NCBI GenBank assembly: GCA_910577085.1
Contig: CAJTLE010000110.1
Coordinates: 1 to 9,778, forward strand
DNA from: an uncultured Allobaculum sp.
GTDB lineage: Bacteria > Bacillota_I > Bacilli_A > Erysipelotrichales > Erysipelotrichaceae
Direction: 5' to 3'
DNA length: 9,778 nucleotides
This document shows, one piece after another, positions 5,728 to 9,778 of this stretch (the stretch's first letter is position 1; the number at the start of each line of letters is the position of its first letter). The notes below the pieces were generated by a model. It ran no database searches. It was given only the letters and a program-made list of their open reading frames with translations, and was not told the origin of the DNA. The position numbers were made by a program, and so were the translations under genes.

Positions 5728-6669
5728 ATGAAAATCAGTCAGAGAAAATTGCAAAGACGATTGTATCTTCCTGTTTTCAGCTTGATGATATCGGTCTTTG
5801 TGTGCATCTCGATGATGTTTGGAGGATCTTTAACTCTCCAGGCAAAGAGTACATCAGAACCAAGTTCATCAGAATCATTGGATATTTATATCCCGGTTGA
5901 AGTGGAACCCTGGAAAGCAGATGAAGAAAACCAGGCCATCGAGCAGCAGCAGGAAGAAGAAATTGATCAGCGAAATGCAGTCACCCAGTTTGAACTGAAA
6001 CCAATCGAGGGCGCCCCAATGCCATGTTCCAATACGCTGACGATCGATGGATGCGGAAAGGCTGAATTTGGACCGATTCCAGCAAGTGAGCCTGTCGACT
6101 GGAGCTATGAGCTCACCGAAAAGCTGATCAGCGGTAAAGATGTTGAGATGGTGGATGCGCGGACAATGATTATCACTGTTGAGACCTTCTGGGATGATGA
6201 TGGAACCTTGTTTTCCAGCATCACGGCAACTGATGCGATGGCAGACCCGACACGACGGGGAGATCCAGACCATCCTGATCAAAGCGAATCCGGGAAAGAG
6301 GAGACAGTCTTTCATATCAGACTGGAATCAGAACCCAGCCCCCAAAATGATTCGAGCCAGAATCATGACGATTCCCAAAGCTCGCAAAGCAGCAAATCCT
6401 CATCGCAAAACCAGTCGTCCACTCACAATACCGACTGGACCAAAGCTGGTGCACGGAAAACAAGCCAGCAGACCATCGTGAATGGAAATCAGAAGCAGAC
6501 TTCCAACAAGAATCCATCGGGATCCAAGTCCATTAACACCGCTGATCCAACTCATGCTCGTTTCTATGCGATGGCAGCAGTACTGGCAGTGATTGTCCTG
6601 TTTATTTCCTGTATTCTTCAAATGACTGCAGGAAGAAAGGACAAAGACCGGAAAGATCATGGTCAATAA
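5728..6669 (+). CDS. fctB: FctB-like basal pilus subunit / membrane-anchored pilin-domain protein
   Basis: 313 residues. A signal peptide spans 1-39 (Arg/Lys start, hydrophobic 13-37, LQA|KS). One pilin-type Ig domain (about 52-201) opens with IPVEVEP and contains FELKPIEGAPMP, PVDWSYELTE and TMIITVETFWDDDGTLFSSI, which follow the strand order of Spy0128/FctB domains. Cys 100 and Cys 109 could form a disulfide. A Ser/Gln/Asn-rich linker (202-268) takes the place of the proline-rich tail of streptococcal FctB and would span the wall. Then come ADPTH (272-276), a membrane helix (278-300) and a Lys/Arg/Asp-rich tail. There is no LPXTG; ADPTH is at the right place but weak. The last position after the sortase matches fctB, the wall-proximal subunit. 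It is longer than streptococcal FctB because of the linker. Confidence 0.72.
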   Translation: MKISQRKLQRRLYLPVFSLMISVFVCISMMFGGSLTLQAKSTSEPSSSESLDIYIPVEVEPWKADEENQAIEQQQEEEIDQRNAVTQFELKPIEGAPMPCSNTLTIDGCGKAEFGPIPASEPVDWSYELTEKLISGKDVEMVDARTMIITVETFWDDDGTLFSSITATDAMADPTRRGDPDHPDQSESGKEETVFHIRLESEPSPQNDSSQNHDDSQSSQSSKSSSQNQSSTHNTDWTKAGARKTSQQTIVNGNQKQTSNKNPSGSKSINTADPTHARFYAMAAVLAVIVLFISCILQMTAGRKDKDRKDHGQ

Positions 6670-6731
6670 GAGCCTGACCTTCCATTCAGGACCAGGTCAA
6701 ATGCATTTGTAGAAAATGACCCTATAGAAAA

Positions 6732-6778
6732 AACGCTTCGAGACTCTTGCAAATTTGGCAGGAGCGCTTCGAAGCGTT
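6732..6778 (+). terminator. Nested-stem terminator of the pilus unit, probably bidirectional
   Basis: Outer stem AACGCTTCGA (6732-6741) pairs with TCGAAGCGTT (6769-6778). The inner stem CTCTTGC/GCAGGAG (6744-6750 with 6758-6764, one G-U) encloses a 7-base loop. Downstream is CTTTCGTGTTTT. A six-A run precedes the stem, so the minus strand would also have a T-run. It lies 62 bases after the last pilus gene. Confidence 0.75.
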
Positions 6779-6796
6779 CTTTCGTGTTTTGCCCTC

Positions 6797-6814
6797 TAAA
6801 TGACAGGTCATTTA
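6797..6814 (+). promoter_or_regulatory. 18-bp palindrome, operator-like
   Basis: TAAATGAC-AG-GTCATTTA has perfect 8-bp arms around a 2-base centre. A half-site AAATGAC also occurs upstream near 6713-6719. The symmetry suits a dimeric DNA-binding protein. It could alternatively be a weak second hairpin after the terminator. Confidence 0.4.
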
Positions 6815-7011
6815 AAATATCTGAATCAGTCAGAACTAAAGCAGAATGAGTGAGCATGTCTTCACTGCTGCATCTTTCATTACTCTTTTAGAAGCGGTGA
6901 AATCGTACAGCCCCTTACCTTTCTGGCGAAAACAAAAGCCCCTCACTGCCCGCAAAAAATTGGTTCCTGTATAATCAGAAAGGTAGTTTTCAGGAATAGA
7001 AAGCGGTTATC

Positions 7012-7044
7012 AATTCAGAAAATGGATTCATTTTTAACTGAATT
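7012..7044 (+). promoter_or_regulatory. Hairpin in the leader region
   Basis: AATTCAG-AAAATG pairs with CATTTT-(TAA)-CTGAATT: 13 base pairs with a three-base bulge and a GATT loop. There is no T-run after it. Confidence 0.45.
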
Positions 7045-7187
7045 CCCGACAGATTCAAAGGACAAGCCCCCAGGCAGGTCAGAATTCAGACAATTCCCCC
7101 TCTTTGTCCAGTGATCGGTTTTGATTCCTGAATACAATCGGTCTATCCGTATAACAAAATCCCACGAATTGTTTCAGATCTCCATTT

Positions 7188-7243
7188 ATACGCGGCTGAA
7201 AGCTGCGGTATTTCTTAAGTTGAGGCGTTTCTCAAGCTAAGAA
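7188..7243 (+). promoter_or_regulatory. Two abutting hairpins upstream of the GH13 gene
   Basis: Hairpin A: ATACGCGGCT-GAA-AGCTGCGGTAT (7188-7211), ten pairs with one bulged G and one G-U. Hairpin B: TTCTTAAGTTGAG-GCGTTT-CTCAAGCTAAGAA (7212-7243), eleven pairs with a 2x2 internal mismatch. B starts at the base after A, so the stems could stack. Neither is followed by a T-run. They end about 75 bases before the ribosome binding site. Confidence 0.5.
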
Positions 7244-7331
7244 CTTTCCTGATCATTCACTATGCGAAGATCTGCAGAAACGATTCGTTTTGTTGTTTTG
7301 ATTTTGTTTCGATCATGAAGGAGTATGCACA

Positions 7332-8639
7332 ATGAAAGCTTTTGAAAAGAACGTTTACCAGATTTATCCCTTAGGGGCAGCAGGAACCCCCTTTGAAAAT
7401 GACCATGTACTCACTCATCGTCTGCCACGGTTTGTAAATGAGGAATGGCTGGATCATTACAAGAAGCTGAATATGGATATGATCCTGTTCAACCCCCTGT
7501 TTGAGTCGGCAACCCATGGCTATGACACCATTGACTATCGCAAAGTGGACTCCCGGCTTGGTGATAATGAAGATCTTAAAAAACTGGTCAACACCCTGCA
7601 TGACCAAGGCATTTCCGTTTTATTCGATGCCGTGTTCAACCATGTTGGCCGTGACTTCCCCCAGTTCCAGGATGTCCTCAAAAACCGTGAACAGTCTGCC
7701 TACAAAGACTGGTTCCATATCGATTTCAATGGCAACAACGGCTATAACGATGGCTTAAGCTATCAGAACTGGGAAGGTTATGATGCACTGGTAAAACTGA
7801 ACCTGCAAAATCCTCAGGTTGTTCAGTATCTGCTGGACACTGTTGATTTCTGGATCGATGAATTTGGTGTAGATGGTCTGCGTCTGGATGTGGCGCATTG
7901 CCTGGACCAGAATTTTCTGCGGACTCTCCATGCGCATGTCAAATCCAGAAACCCTGAGTTCTTCTTATTAGGGGAGACCCTGCATGGCGATTACAACACC
8001 TGGGTCAATGACCAGATGTTAGATTCCTGCACTAACTATGAGTGCTATAAGGGACTGTATTCTTCATTCAATTCCAAAAACTTCTATGAAATCCTGTATT
8101 CCTTCAATCGTCAGTTTGGCAAGGAACAATGGTGCCTGTATCGCGGCAAGCATTTATTAAGCTTTGTGGATAACCATGACGTCAACCGCATCGCCTCGAC
8201 GCTGGAAAACAAGAATCTGCTGCCCGCTTTGTATGCGATGCTTTATACCATGCCTGGCATTCCGGCAGTGTATTATGGCAGCGAATGGGGTATGGAAGGG
8301 ATCAAGAATAATAACGATACATCCATTCGCCCGGAAGTCGAAGTTCCCAAGTGGAATGAGCTGACCGATATGATTGCCAGACTGGCCAAAATCCATTCAG
8401 AACATCCGGAACTGGTCGATGGCGATTATACCCAGATTGCGATCAACAATCCCTGGTGTATTTACCAGCGCTCACTGAATGGAAAATCGATCTGGACCTG
8501 CATTAACCTCTTGCCAGAAAGCGTTGATATTCCAGTGAACTTCAATGGTGAAATGAAAAACCTGATGACAGATGAAAATGAAGCGATTGAAGGCCGCGTT
8601 CATCTTGAACCGGAAAGCTTTAAGCTGCTGGCCTTCTAA
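7332..8639 (+). CDS. GH13 alpha-amylase-family glycosidase, intracellular maltodextrin-type
   Basis: 435 residues, no signal peptide, so cytosolic. It probably hydrolyses or transfers alpha-glucosidic bonds of maltodextrins or related oligosaccharides. The GH13 conserved regions are clear: DAVFNH (99-104), GLRLDVAH (182-189) with nucleophile D186 and R184, LLGETLHG with acid/base E215, FVDNHD (278-283) with transition-state Asp D283, KLNLQNP (155-161) and GIPAVYYG (309-316). The N-terminal segment YQIYPLG starts the barrel directly, so the extra N-terminal domain of neopullulanase/cyclomaltodextrinase enzymes is absent. A short C-terminal beta domain covers about 365-435. AAGGAG at 7318-7323 fixes the start. 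It stands alone between its own leader and terminator, with no transporter nearby. Substrate specificity cannot be read from sequence alone. Confidence 0.9.
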   Translation: MKAFEKNVYQIYPLGAAGTPFENDHVLTHRLPRFVNEEWLDHYKKLNMDMILFNPLFESATHGYDTIDYRKVDSRLGDNEDLKKLVNTLHDQGISVLFDAVFNHVGRDFPQFQDVLKNREQSAYKDWFHIDFNGNNGYNDGLSYQNWEGYDALVKLNLQNPQVVQYLLDTVDFWIDEFGVDGLRLDVAHCLDQNFLRTLHAHVKSRNPEFFLLGETLHGDYNTWVNDQMLDSCTNYECYKGLYSSFNSKNFYEILYSFNRQFGKEQWCLYRGKHLLSFVDNHDVNRIASTLENKNLLPALYAMLYTMPGIPAVYYGSEWGMEGIKNNNDTSIRPEVEVPKWNELTDMIARLAKIHSEHPELVDGDYTQIAINNPWCIYQRSLNGKSIWTCINLLPESVDIPVNFNGEMKNLMTDENEAIEGRVHLEPESFKLLAF

Positions 8640-8701
8640 ACTGCCGCATAATCAATTACCAAGAAAGTCAGAATAGCCAAGGAATGAGGCTGAAATCATC
8701 C

Positions 8702-8740
8702 AAGCCGATTTGTATTCCATTTGATACGAATCGGCTTTTT
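8702..8740 (+). terminator. Rho-independent terminator after the GH13 gene
   Basis: AAGCCGATTTGTAT (8702-8715) pairs with ATACGAATCGGCTT (8724-8737) with a single G-U, an 8-base loop, and a run of T at the end of the stem (8736-8740). It lies 62 bases after the stop codon. Confidence 0.85.
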
Positions 8741-8779
8741 GTATGCATGCAATACGGGAAAAGCCATGAAGGATTCCGG

Positions 8780-8828
8780 TTTACCCGATACGTGTATCTT
8801 TCCTTATGCTTTTTGTTTAAAATAAACA
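8780..8828 (+). promoter_or_regulatory. Weak promoter and inverted repeat before the response regulator
   Basis: TTTACC (8780-8785) and TATGCT (8805-8810) with a 19-base spacer form a weak promoter candidate. The inverted repeat TGTTTA-AAA-TAAACA (8814-8828) ends one base before the ATG at 8830 and would overlap the transcription start, a fitting place for an operator. No Shine-Dalgarno sequence is present, so translation may be leaderless-like or use A/U-rich contacts. Confidence 0.3.
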
Positions 8829-8829
8829 T

Positions 8830-9561
8830 ATGAATCTGAATCGTTTAAACATTGTGCTTTTTGAGGATAGTAAAAGGGATGCAGACCATATCCAGGCCGC
8901 TTTGAAAGAGGCGCTGCAGTCGTATTCCTTTGCGCTGTCCTTTCATGTCTTTTTTACGGAGCCTGAAAATTTGAAAGAGAATCCATATCTCATGCAGGCG
9001 GATCTGGTCGTTCTGGATATGGAGATCGGAAAAACCAGCGGGATTGTACTTGGCAAAAAACTCCGGCAGTTCTATCCAAACCTGACCATGATCATTGTCT
9101 CCGGATATACCGCCTATCTTGAAAAAGGATATACCATTCGGGCGGCCCGATATTTTTTAAAACCGCTCAATCCCGAGATTCTAAAACTCGAAATGCAGGA
9201 TTTGATGGACGAACCCCAGTTTCGGCAGCATGCTTTGATTTCGGATCCGCGCTTAGGAGATTTCAAAATCCGGGTTGGCAGCGTTGCCTTTATCGAATAT
9301 CGAGATCGAAAATGCGTTTTCCATCTGACCAATGGCCACCGGATCGCAGCTTCGATGGCCCTTTTCGAAGCTGATGAACTTGTCTGCAGCTATGGGTTTT
9401 CCTCTCCGGCGAAAGGATACCTGGTCAATCTTGCCCAAATCCAGTCCATCGAAAAGGATGTGGTTCTTTTAAAAGACGGTAGCAAAATTCCTGTGTCCAG
9501 AAGACGTCGTAAGCCCTTTCAGTCTGCCTTTGAGCAATGGAATCGAGGCGGGCTGCGATGA
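8830..9561 (+). CDS. LytTR-family response regulator (AgrA/LytR type)
   Basis: 243 residues. The receiver domain (about 5-128) has acidic E12 and D13, phospho-acceptor D63 in LVVLDMEIG, S91 and K111 in FLKPL: all the usual receiver residues. A LytTR DNA-binding domain spans about 143-238 (FKIRVGSVAFIEYRDRK, HRIAASM, KGYLVNLAQIQSIEKD, LKDGSKIPVSRRRRK). Such regulators bind direct repeats upstream of targets and often control surface structures, peptide signalling or autolysis. The gene is preceded by a terminator, so it starts its own unit. No Shine-Dalgarno is seen before the ATG, but an alternative start would truncate the receiver. The expected partner histidine kinase is not in the window; only a 24-codon frame overlaps the stop. 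A link to the upstream pilus genes is possible but not shown. Confidence 0.92.
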   Translation: MNLNRLNIVLFEDSKRDADHIQAALKEALQSYSFALSFHVFFTEPENLKENPYLMQADLVVLDMEIGKTSGIVLGKKLRQFYPNLTMIIVSGYTAYLEKGYTIRAARYFLKPLNPEILKLEMQDLMDEPQFRQHALISDPRLGDFKIRVGSVAFIEYRDRKCVFHLTNGHRIAASMALFEADELVCSYGFSSPAKGYLVNLAQIQSIEKDVVLLKDGSKIPVSRRRRKPFQSAFEQWNRGGLR

Positions 9562-9632
9562 TTTTCATTGGTTCCATCTTTATTATCTGGATCTTTATTC
9601 TCAGTCATCAGCTGCTGCATCCCCTTCGTTAA
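9558..9632 (+). pseudogene. 24-codon hydrophobic frame overlapping the regulator stop (kinase remnant or membrane micropeptide)
   Basis: ATGA overlaps the response regulator stop. The frame encodes MIFIGSIFIIWIFILS, then HQLLHPLR and a TAA: a single hydrophobic helix with a short basic end. Regulators of this type are often followed, with this overlap, by a multi-helix histidine kinase, so it could be the first helix of a lost kinase or a real small membrane protein. No continuation of a kinase was found in the other frames. Confidence 0.4.
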
Positions 9633-9778
9633 ATGAGGTTGTTTTATCCCCGATAGGATAAAACGGTTACATCCCTGTCTGCGAACAGTGTTCGGCATTA
9701 GCCGGCGGGAGAAGGGTTAAGATACAAGATCCTTATCTAAGCCCCGCTTTGAGGACCAAAATTCCCCGAAGGGAATCC
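9633..9778 (+). other. Hairpin-rich non-coding end of the window
   Basis: Four stems follow closely: GTTTTATCC-CCGATA-GGATAAAAC (9641-9664); CGAAC-AGT-GTTCG (about 9683-9695); GGGTTAAGATA pairing with TATCTAAGCCC (about 9714-9744, one mismatch); and ATTCCC-CGAA-GGGAAT (about 9761-9776). No gene was found. It does not match tRNA, rRNA or tmRNA patterns known to the annotator. It may be a structured RNA, a leader, or the end of a mobile element cut by the window edge. Confidence 0.35.

Larger units (their letters stand above)
6779..7331 (+). other. Non-coding stretch of about 550 bases: structured leader region
   Basis: No credible gene was found on either strand. The stretch holds an 18-bp palindrome (6797-6814), a TATAAT at 6970-6975 without a recognisable -35 box, and three hairpins (7012-7044, 7188-7211, 7212-7243) before the GH13 gene. 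If TATAAT is a real -10, the GH13 transcript would have a leader of about 350 bases. No known riboswitch class was recognised. Confidence 0.45.

Noticed and set aside
6970..6975. Confident sigma-70 promoter at TATAAT
   Set aside because: No acceptable -35 box lies 16-18 bases upstream (TGCCCG is there), so it is kept only as a weak candidate.
7268..7295. Catabolite-responsive (cre) element near GCAGAAACGATTCG before the GH13 gene
   Set aside because: Several of the conserved cre positions do not match.
1..9778. tRNA genes, CRISPR arrays, transposases or attachment sites
   Set aside because: No cloverleaf or TTCRANNC arm, no regularly spaced direct repeats with spacers, and no transposase or integrase motifs were seen on either strand.

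Overview
The window looks like a stretch of a Bacillota (Firmicutes) chromosome. The signs are Gram-positive surface proteins with sortase-type C-termini, a class B sortase, AGGAGG-type ribosome binding sites, a LytTR response regulator and roughly balanced base composition. A gut or oral anaerobe of the Erysipelotrichia or Lachnospiraceae kind is plausible, but the sequence alone does not fix the taxon.

Bases 1 to about 6790 hold one plus-strand unit that matches, gene for gene, the streptococcal FCT-3 type pilus locus. The order is a Cpa-like ancillary surface protein (175-1845), a SipA-like signal-peptidase homologue without catalytic residues (2602-3345), an FctA-like major pilin (3623-4750), a class B sortase as likely pilus polymerase (4820-5548) and an FctB-like basal subunit (5728-6669). 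A strong nested hairpin at 6732-6778 closes the unit. One gene is extra compared with streptococci: 2027-2605 encodes a cytosolic protein with a DivIVA/GpsB-like N-terminal segment followed by heptads with leucine or isoleucine at every seventh residue. It overlaps the sipA-like start by ATGA, and that SipA-like protein carries an unusual hydrophilic cytosolic extension of about 90 residues. This pair is the best candidate for an undescribed part of the system: a scaffold that could position pilus assembly inside the cell.

The start of the Cpa-like gene is odd. The continuous frame begins without a signal peptide, and coding-like peptide continues upstream in other frames, so the real N-terminus lies outside the window and the reading frame seems broken between 1 and about 115.

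Bases 6790-7331 are non-coding. They hold an 18-bp palindrome and three hairpins, two directly abutting, ahead of a compact GH13 alpha-amylase-family enzyme (7332-8639) that ends at a clear terminator (8702-8740). A LytTR-family response regulator follows (8830-9561). Where a partner kinase would be expected there is only an ATGA-overlapping 24-codon hydrophobic frame. The last 140 bases are rich in hairpins and were not recognised.

Working model (inference): FctA subunits are polymerised by the class B sortase with help from the SipA-like chaperone, the Cpa-like protein sits at the tip, FctB is the base, and the coiled-coil protein links SipA to a site in the cell. The GH13 enzyme and the regulator are separate transcription units with no visible functional tie to the pilus.
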